Assembly (NCBI RefSeq): GCF_047807365.1
Contig: NZ_JBLOUI010000006.1
Location: 1-64,000, forward strand
DNA: 64,000 bases
From: Peptacetobacter sp900539645
Lineage (GTDB): Bacteria; Bacillota; Clostridia; Peptostreptococcales; Peptostreptococcaceae
Direction of reading: 5' to 3'
Below, piece after piece: positions 43,234 to 52,364 of this stretch (positions are counted from its first letter, which is position 1; every line of letters begins with the position of its first letter). The notes below the pieces were generated by a model. That model was not told the DNA's origin, searched no databases, and worked only from the letters and a program-made list of their open reading frames with translations. Position numbers and translations under genes: made by a program.

Positions 43234-44619
43234 TTATCCTATTATCTGTGAAAGTAGTATGCTAGACGTTAAATAATAAGCTCCTATACCAATTATATCT
43301 AAAATAGTAGAGATAACTGGTGCAGATATTGTAGCTGGATCTGAATCTAGTTTAGTAAGCATAACTGGTGCTAATACACCTATTAAAGCTCCTATAACCA
43401 TATTCACAAATAAAGATATTGAAATAACCAATGCCATATTAATATTGTCTTTTACAAAGAATATTACAGCAGCTGTAATTATCCCACATATCAATCCTGT
43501 AATTATCCCAACTAAACTTTCTTTTGCAATATCTTTACCTGATATTTCTCTGTTAGATAGAGTTATTATTGTAACTGAAGATGCCTGGCATCCTATATTT
43601 CCACCCATTCCTATAACTAACGGAACAAAGAATAGAAGTTCCACAAAATTTGTTCTTATTAAAGTGTCGAAGTTTGCCATTAAGCTTGAAGCCAATAATC
43701 CTCCAATTAAAGTTAATAAAAGCCAAGGCATTCTACCTCTTATTGACGATAATATCTGCTGTGATAAAGTTGAATTTTCATCTTCTGCAGTATCTCTTTC
43801 GTGTTCAGAGCTTCCTGCTAACTTATACATATCTTCGTTAGCTTCTTCCTCCATAACATCTATTATATCGTCTACTTTTATTATACCTCTAAGTTTTCCT
43901 TCTTTGTCTACAACTGGAATTGCAACTAAATTATATTTTGATACCAATCTAACTGCTTCTTCCCTATCTTCATAGTCGTAAACTGATATAAGATTTTCTA
44001 TCATAAGATCTTCTACTATAGCTTCATCTCTAGCTACGATAAGTTCTCTAAGAGAAAGTACTCCAACTAATTTTTCCTCATCGTCAACTACATATATATA
44101 GTAGATAGTTTCTGCATCTTCTGCCTCTTCTCTCATTTTTTCTATAGCCTGAAGTGCAGTCATATCTTTATTTATAGATATATAACCTTTTGTCATAGTT
44201 CCACCAGCTGTGTCATCTTCATAGAATAGAAGCTCTTTAACCTCTTCTGCATCTTCTGGATTTAGGTAATCTATTATCTTTAATCTCTCATCTTCTTCAA
44301 GTTCATTTAAAATATCCGCCATATCACCTAATGACATACATTCTAAAATATTTTTAGCATGCTCTATTTCTAATTTAGAAAGCATTCTACTGAAAAATTC
44401 AACTCCACTTTCTTCTAGTATAGAAGCTGCCATATCACTTGGAAGTATTTCAAATAATTTTACCTGCATACCTTCATCTTCTAGATTTTCCATAACATCA
44501 TATATATCTATAATATGATATTCCTCTAATAGTTCTCTAAGTTCGAAGTATTTGTGATTTTCGATTAACGACTTGACCTCGTCTAATAAATCTTGTGATG
44601 TTTCTTGCGTCCTGTCCAT
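43234..44619 (-). CDS. mgtE: Magnesium transporter MgtE
   Basis: The 461-residue Mg2+ channel has the expected order: an N-terminal superhelical MgtE_N domain (about 20-130, LEDEGMQVKLFEILPSDMAA), two CBS domains (about 135-255, TMTKGYISINKDMTALQAI and RGIIKVDDIIDVMEEE), and five membrane helices with the pore motif region RGRMPWLLLTLIGGLLASS and GGNIGCQASSVTI. ATG 44619 follows AAGGTGG; a GTG nine bases upstream would overlap it. It sits between era and recO. Confidence 0.95.
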   Translation of the reverse strand: MDRTQETSQDLLDEVKSLIENHKYFELRELLEEYHIIDIYDVMENLEDEGMQVKLFEILPSDMAASILEESGVEFFSRMLSKLEIEHAKNILECMSLGDMADILNELEEDERLKIIDYLNPEDAEEVKELLFYEDDTAGGTMTKGYISINKDMTALQAIEKMREEAEDAETIYYIYVVDDEEKLVGVLSLRELIVARDEAIVEDLMIENLISVYDYEDREEAVRLVSKYNLVAIPVVDKEGKLRGIIKVDDIIDVMEEEANEDMYKLAGSSEHERDTAEDENSTLSQQILSSIRGRMPWLLLTLIGGLLASSLMANFDTLIRTNFVELLFFVPLVIGMGGNIGCQASSVTIITLSNREISGKDIAKESLVGIITGLICGIITAAVIFFVKDNINMALVISISLFVNMVIGALIGVLAPVMLTKLDSDPATISAPVISTILDIIGIGAYYLTSSILLSQIIG

Positions 44620-44657
44620 TTTATCCACCTTTTTAATATATTTTGTATTGAATACAA

Positions 44658-45557
44658 TTATTTGCTATTATCATTGAGCCCAAAATTGTTGATATAGTTC
44701 TGTAAGTTTCTCCAGTTTTCTTTAACTTTTACCCATAACTGAAGATTTATCTGAGATCCTAAAAGTAATTCTATATCCTGTCTAGCAGATTTTCCTATTC
44801 CTTTTAGTTTTCTTCCACCTTTACCTATGATTATTCCCTTATGAGAATCTCTCTCACAATAAATAACCGCAGATATATCTATTATTTCTTTATCTTTTCT
44901 AGCCTTCATTCTTTCTATCTCAACTGCTACTCCATGAGGTACCTCGTCATCAACATAATGAAGAACTTTTTCTCTTATAAGTTCAGCTATTAGGACTCTT
45001 TCTGGCTGATCTGTTACCATATAATCCGGGAAGTATTTTGGTCCTTCTTCTAAATCCTCTTTGATAACATTTATAAGAGTTTTTACATTTTTACCTTTTA
45101 ATGCAGATATAGGCACTATTTCTTTAAACATTTTTTCATCATCGTACATTTTTATTATGTCGAATAATTCATCTTTGTCCTCTATCTGGTCTATTTTGTT
45201 TATTACTAGGACTATTGGAGTCTTAGAACCTCTAAGTTCTTCCATTATTCTTCTATCTCCAGGTCCTATTTTTCTTGAGCTGTCTACAACAAATAGTATT
45301 AAATCTACATTGCTAAATGCGTCTGTAGCAGCTTTTACCATTATTTCTCCTAGTTTATTTTTGGGTTTATGTATTCCAGGAGTATCTAGGAATACTACCT
45401 GTGATTCATCATCAGTGTAAACTGCCTGAATTGTATTTCTAGTTGTCTGAGGTTTATCGCTCATTATAGCTATTTTTTCTCCAACAACATTATTCATCAA
45501 AGTAGATTTACCAACATTTGGTCTACCTACTATACTGACAAAACCTGATTTAAACAT
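44658..45557 (-). CDS. era: GTPase Era
   Basis: The 299-residue GTPase assists maturation of 16S rRNA and 30S subunits. G1 is GRPNVGKST (about 11-19), G3 DTPGIHKPK, G4 NKIDQ, and the C-terminal KH domain has GIIIGKGGRKLKGIGKSAR, the RNA-binding GxxG loop. Length is normal. AGGAGAA precedes ATG. Its place behind ybeY and the lipid kinase gene is the usual Firmicute order. Confidence 0.97.
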   Translation of the reverse strand: MFKSGFVSIVGRPNVGKSTLMNNVVGEKIAIMSDKPQTTRNTIQAVYTDDESQVVFLDTPGIHKPKNKLGEIMVKAATDAFSNVDLILFVVDSSRKIGPGDRRIMEELRGSKTPIVLVINKIDQIEDKDELFDIIKMYDDEKMFKEIVPISALKGKNVKTLINVIKEDLEEGPKYFPDYMVTDQPERVLIAELIREKVLHYVDDEVPHGVAVEIERMKARKDKEIIDISAVIYCERDSHKGIIIGKGGRKLKGIGKSARQDIELLLGSQINLQLWVKVKENWRNLQNYINNFGLNDNSK

Positions 45558-45583
45558 ATATTATTCTCCTAACTTTTTATAAA

Positions 45584-46315
45584 TTAATAGAAAAGACCCA
45601 ATTGGAATACTAGTATTGCAATTAGTGTACCAAGTACACCTCCAGCCACAGTTTCCCAAAATGTATGTATCTTTCCTTCTATTCTACTCTGTGCAACTAA
45701 AAATGCCATCAAATATGCTAGTGTTGATGCTTCTACTCTTTCTGTCATAAGTGTTATAGCTGTAGCTATTGCAAATGAAAGTGCTGCATGCCCACTAGGC
45801 ATTCCACCTTTTAATGGTGTTCCTGTATTTGTAAGGGCCTTTGCAACAACAACTGCTAAAAGCACCATAACTATACATATTAATGTGATATGCATTTCTG
45901 ATTCTCTTATTGAATAAATAAGATATCCTGAAAGCTCAGTCAACTTATCATAGAAAATTATATATCCTACCGCAACAGCATTTAATGATACAACTAACAC
46001 CGCACCTGCTGCTACGTCTTTAGCTATCTTCGCCAATTCATGATACTCGGATGTAACCAAGTCTACTGTTTTTTCTATAGCTGTATTAAACATTTCGGCT
46101 ACTATAACAAGTGTTATAGCAACTAAAAGCATTATAAATTCTAGCTTTGATAACTTAAATAGCAAACTCACTACTAATATTCCAAAAGCTATCATATAAT
46201 GAATTTTCATATTTCTTTCTGATTTGAATGTATATATAACACCCTCTATTGCAGCATTAAATGATCTGATTATGTTTTGTTTCTTTTTCTTTTTTTTCTT
46301 ACCATTTTCTTCCAT
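45584..46315 (-). CDS. Undecaprenol/diacylglycerol kinase fused to a PAP2-type phosphatase domain
   Basis: The 243-residue membrane protein has a basic N terminus and a DagK domain of three helices (about 18-125: RSFNAAIEGVIYTFKSERNM, EMFNTAIEKTVDLVT). A PAP2/undecaprenyl-pyrophosphatase-like region follows (about 150-240) with GGMPSGHAALSF and a later histidine in KIHTFWETVAGG. It may recycle lipid carrier for cell-wall synthesis. The fusion of kinase and phosphatase-like domains occurs in several clostridia. AAAGGGAG precedes ATG. Confidence 0.88.
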   Translation of the reverse strand: MEENGKKKKKKKQNIIRSFNAAIEGVIYTFKSERNMKIHYMIAFGILVVSLLFKLSKLEFIMLLVAITLVIVAEMFNTAIEKTVDLVTSEYHELAKIAKDVAAGAVLVVSLNAVAVGYIIFYDKLTELSGYLIYSIRESEMHITLICIVMVLLAVVVAKALTNTGTPLKGGMPSGHAALSFAIATAITLMTERVEASTLAYLMAFLVAQSRIEGKIHTFWETVAGGVLGTLIAILVFQLGLFY

Positions 46316-46350
46316 AGGACTCGACTCCCTTTTTCAAATATTAGTAAAAA

Positions 46351-46812
46351 CTAATCTCTAGTTATATTTAGTTTAGTAAGAACTGCTTCTTCTTTTTCTC
46401 TCATTTCTCTAGTATTTTCATCTGTATCATGGTCGTAACCTAATAAATGGAACATACTATGACATACTAAAAAGCAAACTTCTCTTTCAAAACTATGTCC
46501 ATATTCTATGCTCTGCTCAAGAGCTCTTTCAAGTGATACAACTATATCACCTAAAGACATTTCTTCATATTCTACATCTTCAAATTCATCAGATAACATA
46601 GGGAATGATAGTACGTCTGTAGCTCTATCAACACCTCTAAATTGTTTATTAAGCTCGTGTATTTCTTTATTATCAACAAAAGATATACTTATATCATAAT
46701 CATCACTATATCCTTCATAGTCTAATACTTCTTCTACTATATCCTCTATTTTTTCATAAAGTTCATCCTTTATATCTATTTTGTCCTGTCTATCATCAAA
46801 TATATATCTCAT
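46351..46812 (-). CDS. ybeY: Endoribonuclease YbeY
   Basis: The 153-residue metal-dependent RNase matures the 16S rRNA 3' end and takes part in ribosome quality control. The zinc-binding signature HSMFHLLGYDHD (H3xH5xH pattern) lies near 117-128. VDNKEIHELNKQFRGVDRATDVLSFP is also diagnostic. The ATG at 46812 follows AGGTGG; the in-frame GTG nine bases upstream is part of that site. It lies between phoH and the kinase-phosphatase gene, the standard order. Confidence 0.95.
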   Translation of the reverse strand: MRYIFDDRQDKIDIKDELYEKIEDIVEEVLDYEGYSDDYDISISFVDNKEIHELNKQFRGVDRATDVLSFPMLSDEFEDVEYEEMSLGDIVVSLERALEQSIEYGHSFEREVCFLVCHSMFHLLGYDHDTDENTREMREKEEAVLTKLNITRD

Positions 46813-46869
46813 AATTTCCACCTGCTTATTTAATTTTTATATTAATTTATTTAATTTTCAATTTGCAAA

Positions 46870-47871
46870 CTATTTATTCTGTCTTTTTCTTTCTTCCTTT
46901 TTTTCTCTTTTATAGGCTTCTTTTTTCTCATATTTGTCATATGCCTTTATTATTCTCTGAACAAGCTCATGTCTAACAACATCTCTGTCTGTAAGCTCTT
47001 TTATGCCTATTCCATTGACATCTTTTAATATATATGTAGCCTGAACTAAACCACTTTTCTTGTTTGAAGGAAGGTCTGTCTGTGTAACATCTCCTGTTAC
47101 AACAGCTTTTGATCCAAATCCTAGTCTTGTAAGGAACATCTTCATCTGCTCAGATGTAGTATTCTGTGCTTCATCAAGTATTATAAATGCATTATCAAGT
47201 GTTCTACCTCTCATAAATGCAAGAGGTGCAACTTCTATAATACCTCTTTCTATATATTTATTAACCTTATCTCCACCTAGCATTTCAAATAATGCATCGT
47301 AAAGTGGTCTTAAATATGGGTCTATTTTTTCCTGTAAATCTCCAGGAAGATATCCTAAACTTTCTCCTGCCTCAACAGCTGGTCTTGTAAGTACTATTCT
47401 AGTTACTTCATCTCTTTTAAACGCCTGAACTGCCATCGCAACTGCTAGATATGTCTTACCAGTACCTGCTGGTCCTATACCAAAAGTAATATCGTTGTTT
47501 TCTATTAATTTTACGTATTCTTTCTGACCTAAAGTTTTTGGCTGAACTGGATTACCTTTCTTAGTAAGTACTATTGTTCCTTCAAGTTCCTGTATTCTAT
47601 TTTCATCCCCATCATTAAGAAGAGATAAAGAGTATAGTATAGACTGTTTGTCTAGTGATTTTCCTTTAGATACTGAAGTGTGAAGCTCGCCCATTAAACT
47701 ATTAGCTGCTTCTACATTTTTTTCTTCACCTATTAAAATTAGAGTCCCTTCTCTAAGTGTTACATCTATGTTTAGTGACTTTTCTATAAGCTTAATATTT
47801 TCATCAAAGTTTCCAAATAATTCTCTTTCAAAATTTGGCTCTGATATAAGAAATTTCTTTTGTATAATCAA
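46870..47871 (-). CDS. phoH: PhoH family ATPase
   Basis: The 333-residue ATP-binding protein has an N-terminal KH-like segment and a PhoH domain (about 105-310) with Walker A FGIGPAGTGKTYLAVA, Walker B FIILDEAQNTT and the GDVTQTDLP motif. It is linked to RNA metabolism with YbeY, whose gene follows. I choose the TTG at 47871 (MIIQKKFLISEPN), because GGAGGG lies upstream at normal spacing; an ATG at 47970 would add 33 residues unlike the family. The C terminus is very basic. Confidence 0.92.
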   Translation of the reverse strand: MIIQKKFLISEPNFERELFGNFDENIKLIEKSLNIDVTLREGTLILIGEEKNVEAANSLMGELHTSVSKGKSLDKQSILYSLSLLNDGDENRIQELEGTIVLTKKGNPVQPKTLGQKEYVKLIENNDITFGIGPAGTGKTYLAVAMAVQAFKRDEVTRIVLTRPAVEAGESLGYLPGDLQEKIDPYLRPLYDALFEMLGGDKVNKYIERGIIEVAPLAFMRGRTLDNAFIILDEAQNTTSEQMKMFLTRLGFGSKAVVTGDVTQTDLPSNKKSGLVQATYILKDVNGIGIKELTDRDVVRHELVQRIIKAYDKYEKKEAYKREKKEERKRQNK

Positions 47872-48064
47872 ACTTTTTTCCCTCCAATAAAAAACTACTA
47901 CAATAATAATTTGTAAATAATTATCTAAAATTCTACATAATACATTATAACACATTATTTTCATATACACACATATAAATAAAGATGAAGAACTTTACGA
48001 ATAAAAAAATAACTTTTATATAAATATTTTTCCTTCTTCTTACTGTATAAAATTTAAGAACAAT

Positions 48065-48099
48065 AAAAAAGCTGTTGCATATTTTGCAACAGCTTTTTG
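48065..48099 (-). terminator. Terminator after the multi-rubredoxin gene
   Basis: A strong stem (GCTGTTGCA 48071-48079 with TGCAACAGC 48085-48093) is extended by A-T pairs, with T-runs in both directions. Confidence 0.88.
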
Positions 48100-48115
48100 T
48101 TTTAATCTATATTTA

Positions 48116-49231
48116 TTACTGTTTTATAAAATGAGATTTATCTACATGACATAATGGGCATTCATAATCATCTGGTTCTTTTGTTATATCTCCTTCGTAT
48201 ACATAGCCACATACATCACAGTAGTAACTTACATTTTCTTCTGCTTTTGGTTCTTCTTTAACAGGTTCTTCTTTTTCTACTTTTATAAAATGTGATTTGT
48301 CTACTGCACATAATGGACATACATAATCGTCTGGTTCTTTTGTTATATCTCCTTCGTATACATAGCCACATACGTCACAGTAGTAGCTTACTCCTGCATC
48401 TTCTGCTTTTGGTTCTTCTTTTGCAGCAGATTTTTCTTCAGATTTTATAAAGTGTGACTTATCTACTCCACATAATGGACATACATAGTCATCTGGTTCT
48501 TTTGTTATATCTCCTTCGTATACATAGCCACATACATCACAGTAATAACTTACATTTTCTTCTACTGGTTCTTCTTCAACTTTTACAAAGTGTGATTTAT
48601 CCATATGGCATAATGGACATTTATAGTCGTCTGGTTCTTTTGTTATATCACCTTCATATACATATCCGCATACATCACAGTAGTAGCTTACTTTTCCTTC
48701 TGCTTTAGGAGATTCTTCTTTTTTAACTTCCTCTTCAATATATGTAGGAGCATTCTTTGGTGCTTTACCTTTTATTACTTTATGATAATAATCATAAGTC
48801 ATAGGTTTGTGATTTCCTACAAATCCTGTGTTTGTTACTTTTGCAAGTATTAAAGAATGTGTTTCTGCATCTGTAAATGATACAACTTCACATATTAAAT
48901 ATCCACTTATATCCTGAATCATTACTGGCATTTTATCTACATAATCATATTTGAAACCATCGTATTTATCATTTTTTTCTGATGACTGGAAACCAAATGC
49001 TCTTATTATAGCTGGATCTGTATCTTCTGATAGTATAGATACACTAAATCTTCCTTCTTCTTTTATACAATCATGTGTAAAGTTATCTTTGTTCATACTT
49101 ATACATATTAGTGCCGGATCCGCAGAAACCTGGAATACTGTGTTTACAACACATCCAACTTTTCTTCCGTATTTTAATGTCCCTATTGTATAAAGTCCAT
49201 AAGATAAGTTCTGTAAAACTTTCATATCCAT
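48116..49231 (-). CDS. Flavin reductase domain fused to four tandem rubredoxin domains
   Basis: The 371-residue protein has an FMN-binding flavin reductase-like domain (about 1-150, GLYTIGTLKYGRKVGCVVNT, ADPALICISMNKDNFT). Four almost identical rubredoxin domains follow at about 183-218, 229-264, 281-316 and 335-370. Each reads YYCDVCGYVYEGDITKEPDD, then CPLC and DKSHF, giving two CxxC knuckles per Fe site, with Glu/Lys/Pro-rich linkers. Single-rubredoxin versions (high-molecular-weight rubredoxin) supply electrons to flavodiiron O2/NO reductases. Four iron centres on one chain is unusual. GGAGGAAAC precedes ATG. DNA-level similarity of the repeats suggests recent amplification. It is a stand-alone unit. 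Confidence 0.92.
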   Translation of the reverse strand: MDMKVLQNLSYGLYTIGTLKYGRKVGCVVNTVFQVSADPALICISMNKDNFTHDCIKEEGRFSVSILSEDTDPAIIRAFGFQSSEKNDKYDGFKYDYVDKMPVMIQDISGYLICEVVSFTDAETHSLILAKVTNTGFVGNHKPMTYDYYHKVIKGKAPKNAPTYIEEEVKKEESPKAEGKVSYYCDVCGYVYEGDITKEPDDYKCPLCHMDKSHFVKVEEEPVEENVSYYCDVCGYVYEGDITKEPDDYVCPLCGVDKSHFIKSEEKSAAKEEPKAEDAGVSYYCDVCGYVYEGDITKEPDDYVCPLCAVDKSHFIKVEKEEPVKEEPKAEENVSYYCDVCGYVYEGDITKEPDDYECPLCHVDKSHFIKQ

Positions 49232-49312
49232 AATTTGTTTCCTCCTTAAAATTTATATAATATATGTTTACCCAAATTTACTATCTATTAAACATTTTTA
49301 TAATTATATTTT

Positions 49313-49340
49313 AAAAAAGGAGTCGTCAATTGACAACTCC
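49313..49340 (-). terminator. Terminator after hpf
   Basis: GGAGTCGTCAATTGACAACTCC (49319-49340) is an almost perfect palindrome, followed on the minus strand by six T. Confidence 0.78.
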
Positions 49341-49384
49341 CTTGTTTACATTTTATATACTATCTATTTATGGCTTTATAGAAT

Positions 49385-49933
49385 TTAAACTTCCTGTTCT
49401 ATTAATCCATATCCGCCTTCTTTTCTCTTATATACTAAGCATATTTCGAAGCTTTCCCGATCTTTAAACATATAGAAATCATGGTCTGTTAAGTTCATCT
49501 GTAGTATAGCTTCTTCTACACTCATAGGTTTTAAATTGAATTTTTTTCTTCTTTCTATTACTACTTCTGGTTCTTCAACTTCGTAATCTAATTCCTGAGC
49601 CAATTCTTCTATTCCTTCATATCTTATAGAGAAGTTGCCTGGTACTCTAGTTTTAAATTTATCTTTATATTTTACGATTTGTCTGTTTAACTTATCGCAA
49701 ACTAAATCTATTGCAGGATATAAATTATCCTGTTCTTCTTCCACTCTTATTGTGTGTCCATTTACATTAGGTATCATAACTTCTACCTTCTGTCTATTTT
49801 TCCCAGCGCTAACAGTTACTTTAACTTCTGTATCTTCATCTAGGTATTTTCCAAGTTTTTTTAATTTATCTTCTGTATACCCTTTTATTCCATCTGTTAA
49901 TTTAACATGTTTTCCAGTTACTGTAACTCTCAT
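49385..49933 (-). CDS. hpf: Ribosome hibernation promoting factor, long form
   Basis: The 182-residue protein has an N-terminal ribosome-binding domain (about 1-105: VTVTGKHVKLTDGIKGYTED, DLVCDKLNRQIVKYKDK). The C-terminal dimerisation domain (about 130-182: RRKKFNLKPMSVEEAILQMN, DHDFYMFKDRE) joins 70S ribosomes into 100S dimers in stationary phase. ATG 49933 gives the usual MRVTVTGKHV start behind AAGGGAGAG; an upstream TTG at 49957 lies before that site. Confidence 0.95.
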   Translation of the reverse strand: MRVTVTGKHVKLTDGIKGYTEDKLKKLGKYLDEDTEVKVTVSAGKNRQKVEVMIPNVNGHTIRVEEEQDNLYPAIDLVCDKLNRQIVKYKDKFKTRVPGNFSIRYEGIEELAQELDYEVEEPEVVIERRKKFNLKPMSVEEAILQMNLTDHDFYMFKDRESFEICLVYKRKEGGYGLIEQEV

Positions 49934-50133
49934 AAAACTCTCTCCCTTCGCTAACATATATCGTTTTCCCTAAGTATTTTTATATTTTATGTTTGATATA
50001 TGTTTTTTTAGCTTATATATATAATAACTTATATTTTTGTGAATTTACAGACTTTTTATTTAATTGAAAGTATGTTACTATAAATATAACCGAGTGTCAA
50101 TTTCATTTTCATTTTATTGCTATGAATTTTATT

Positions 50134-50164
50134 GAGATAGCCTTTTAAAACTATCTCTTTTTTT
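50134..50164 (+). terminator. Orphan plus-strand terminator
   Basis: GAGATAG (50134-50140) pairs with CTATCTC (50151-50157), followed by seven T on the plus strand. No plus-strand gene precedes it, only the hpf promoter region. It might end a small RNA transcribed rightward from about 49950-50100, where I see no clear promoter. The rest of this 340-base gap shows nothing else. Confidence 0.5.
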
Positions 50165-50205
50165 ATACATTTTTTTATTTAACTATATTTTTTAGATAAC
50201 CAAAT

Positions 50206-50241
50206 AAAAAAATCGCCTAGCTTACAATAGGCGATTTTTTT
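50206..50241. terminator. Terminator after the CocE-type hydrolase gene
   Basis: A 14-bp stem (50206-50219 with 50228-50241, ATCGCCTA core) is flanked by A and T runs and works in both directions. Confidence 0.88.
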
Positions 50242-50277
50242 ATTAGATTTTTTATATCTTATTTTTATAGAATATAA

Positions 50278-52317
50278 TTACATTCCGAAACGTTTTATTT
50301 TCTGATCCCAAACTTTGTGGAATGCTTTTTCTTCATTTGCAGTTACATCCATGTATCCTTTTAAGTAGAAGTATTCTTCGTCAGCAGTCTGAGTTACAAC
50401 TATATCAGAGTTTGTCCACCAGCCTTCTCTTCCTAATCTCATATTCTGAGTTATAGTGTATTCAGCTGATAATGGATCTCCATTTGTTAAGTTAAGTTCT
50501 CTCTTTAAGTTGTGTTCAACTGTAACATCTACATCATCAAATCTGTATATACCTTCACCAAATACTCCACCAACACCGTCAGTTACACAAGTCCAAGTAT
50601 CTGTTAATATATCGTAGTATACTGATCTATCAACTCTACCTTCTGTTAAGAATGTAGCTGGAGTTAATGGTGCTGATTCTGGCTGCATATTAGGTCCTTC
50701 ACAGTCTTTTCCTGTAAATACTGGTAAACTGAATTTAGCAGTATCTAATGATAAAGTAAGAGCTGCGTCTTCAGGCATAGGCCAGAACATAGGCCAGAAT
50801 GTAGTAGCAAGAGATACTCTTATTCTATGTCCAGCTGGGAAATTATGTCCACAGCAGTCTAAGTTTACAAATGCTTTAGTTTTCTGTCCTGGAACTAATT
50901 CTACAACTTTGTCATGTCCTTCTAAGTGAGTTAAGTTCATTACACCATAAGAAACTCTAGTAACAGCTCCGTTTGGTGCTACATCTGATAACTGTGCAAA
51001 TAACATTGCTTTTGGTTTATCACTTGTTAATTCAACTTCGAATCTTGGGTATCCTAATATTTCTATTGCTTCTTCTAATACATCTGTTTCGAATACCATT
51101 GCCATACCATCATCAACTCTCTGGTCAGCTGGGCTTTCACCAAGTACACCTGCACCCATCCATTCACCAGCAAGAAGACCGTGGTTCTGTGGAGTCTGAA
51201 GTACTACTTCTTCTTTATTTTCATTTGCTGTTTCCATTAATTTACCATGAGTAAATGACATTACTTTGTCGTTTACATCTTTACTTGGCCAAGAATCTAG
51301 ACCAACCCATCTACCTTCACTAACTGGATGTTTAGCTTCTGGTAACATACTTTCTTCTAACCATGCCTGTATCTGTGGGCAATCAAGAGCATCATTGTCT
51401 ATTTTCTTTAACCATTTATCCCACCATTTTGTAGCTTCCTGTAAGAATCCCATAGCTGGTCCTGGTACACCATCATGAGCATAAACGTGTGCCCAAGGTC
51501 CTATTATACCTTTTCTTGGAACGCTTAATCCGTTCATTAATGTCATTACTGTATTTGTGTAAGAGTCTGCCCAACCATCTATTGCCATTACTGGTACTTT
51601 TATTGCTGAGTAATCTTCACAAACTGATCCATGTTTCCAGTATTCATCTCTAGTCTGGTGTTCTAACCAGTTAGCCATCCATAAAGGCATCTGATCTAAT
51701 CTATTTATCCAAGCATCTTTCCATGCATCTCCAACTATATGTGGATCAAGTGGTCTAGCCTGGTATGCAAGCATTATACATCCCCACCAGAAGTTGTCAT
51801 TTAATAAACATCCGCCTTTGTAGTGTATATCCTGATTAAATCTATCATCTGTAAATCCAACTGTTATAACTGCTCTTAATGCTTCTGGCTGTCTTGCAGC
51901 TACCTGTAAAGAGTTGAATCCTCCCCATGATTTACCCATCATACCTACATTTCCATCGCACCAAGGCTGTTTGCTTATCCAATCTATTACTTCAAGAGCA
52001 TCGTCCTGTTCCTGTTTGATGTATTCATCTCTTAAAAGACCATCAGATTCTCCTGTACCTCTCATATCTACACGAACAACAACGTAACCATGTCCTGCAA
52101 AATATCCATGCATAGGTTCATCTCTCATTCTTGTTCCATCAGTTTTTCTATAAGGAATATATTCTAGTATTGCTGGTAATGGTTCATCAGTTTCTGGGAA
52201 CCATATTCTTGAAGATAATTTTGTACCATCTTTTAATGTTATCCATTCATTTTCAACAGCATTAAATTTGTAAGGCTGTTCAGTTAGAATTATTCTTTCT
52301 TTGCATTCAACACCCAT
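50278..52317 (-). CDS. CocE/NonD family hydrolase (X-Pro dipeptidyl-peptidase-like)
   Basis: The 679-residue alpha/beta hydrolase of the S15 peptidase/CocE group is without a signal peptide, so probably cytoplasmic. The nucleophile Ser lies in MGKSWGGFNS (about 129-133). The oxyanion and acid regions follow (PVMAIDGWADSYTNTVM), with the catalytic His near GPWAHVYAHDG. A jelly-roll C-terminal domain spans about 420-679. It cleaves amide or ester bonds, perhaps in X-Pro peptides or an acylated amino acid. GGAGGAAA precedes ATG. An amino-acid permease gene lies immediately upstream on the same strand, suggesting uptake and hydrolysis of one substrate. Confidence 0.85.
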   Translation of the reverse strand: MGVECKERIILTEQPYKFNAVENEWITLKDGTKLSSRIWFPETDEPLPAILEYIPYRKTDGTRMRDEPMHGYFAGHGYVVVRVDMRGTGESDGLLRDEYIKQEQDDALEVIDWISKQPWCDGNVGMMGKSWGGFNSLQVAARQPEALRAVITVGFTDDRFNQDIHYKGGCLLNDNFWWGCIMLAYQARPLDPHIVGDAWKDAWINRLDQMPLWMANWLEHQTRDEYWKHGSVCEDYSAIKVPVMAIDGWADSYTNTVMTLMNGLSVPRKGIIGPWAHVYAHDGVPGPAMGFLQEATKWWDKWLKKIDNDALDCPQIQAWLEESMLPEAKHPVSEGRWVGLDSWPSKDVNDKVMSFTHGKLMETANENKEEVVLQTPQNHGLLAGEWMGAGVLGESPADQRVDDGMAMVFETDVLEEAIEILGYPRFEVELTSDKPKAMLFAQLSDVAPNGAVTRVSYGVMNLTHLEGHDKVVELVPGQKTKAFVNLDCCGHNFPAGHRIRVSLATTFWPMFWPMPEDAALTLSLDTAKFSLPVFTGKDCEGPNMQPESAPLTPATFLTEGRVDRSVYYDILTDTWTCVTDGVGGVFGEGIYRFDDVDVTVEHNLKRELNLTNGDPLSAEYTITQNMRLGREGWWTNSDIVVTQTADEEYFYLKGYMDVTANEEKAFHKVWDQKIKRFGM

Positions 52318-52364
52318 TTTATATTTCCTCCTTGATTTTAGACGACTAACCTATTTATTATTAT

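Noticed and set aside
48116..48720. CRISPR-like or satellite DNA repeats
   Set aside because: The repeated DNA is coding and in frame; it encodes four rubredoxin domains.
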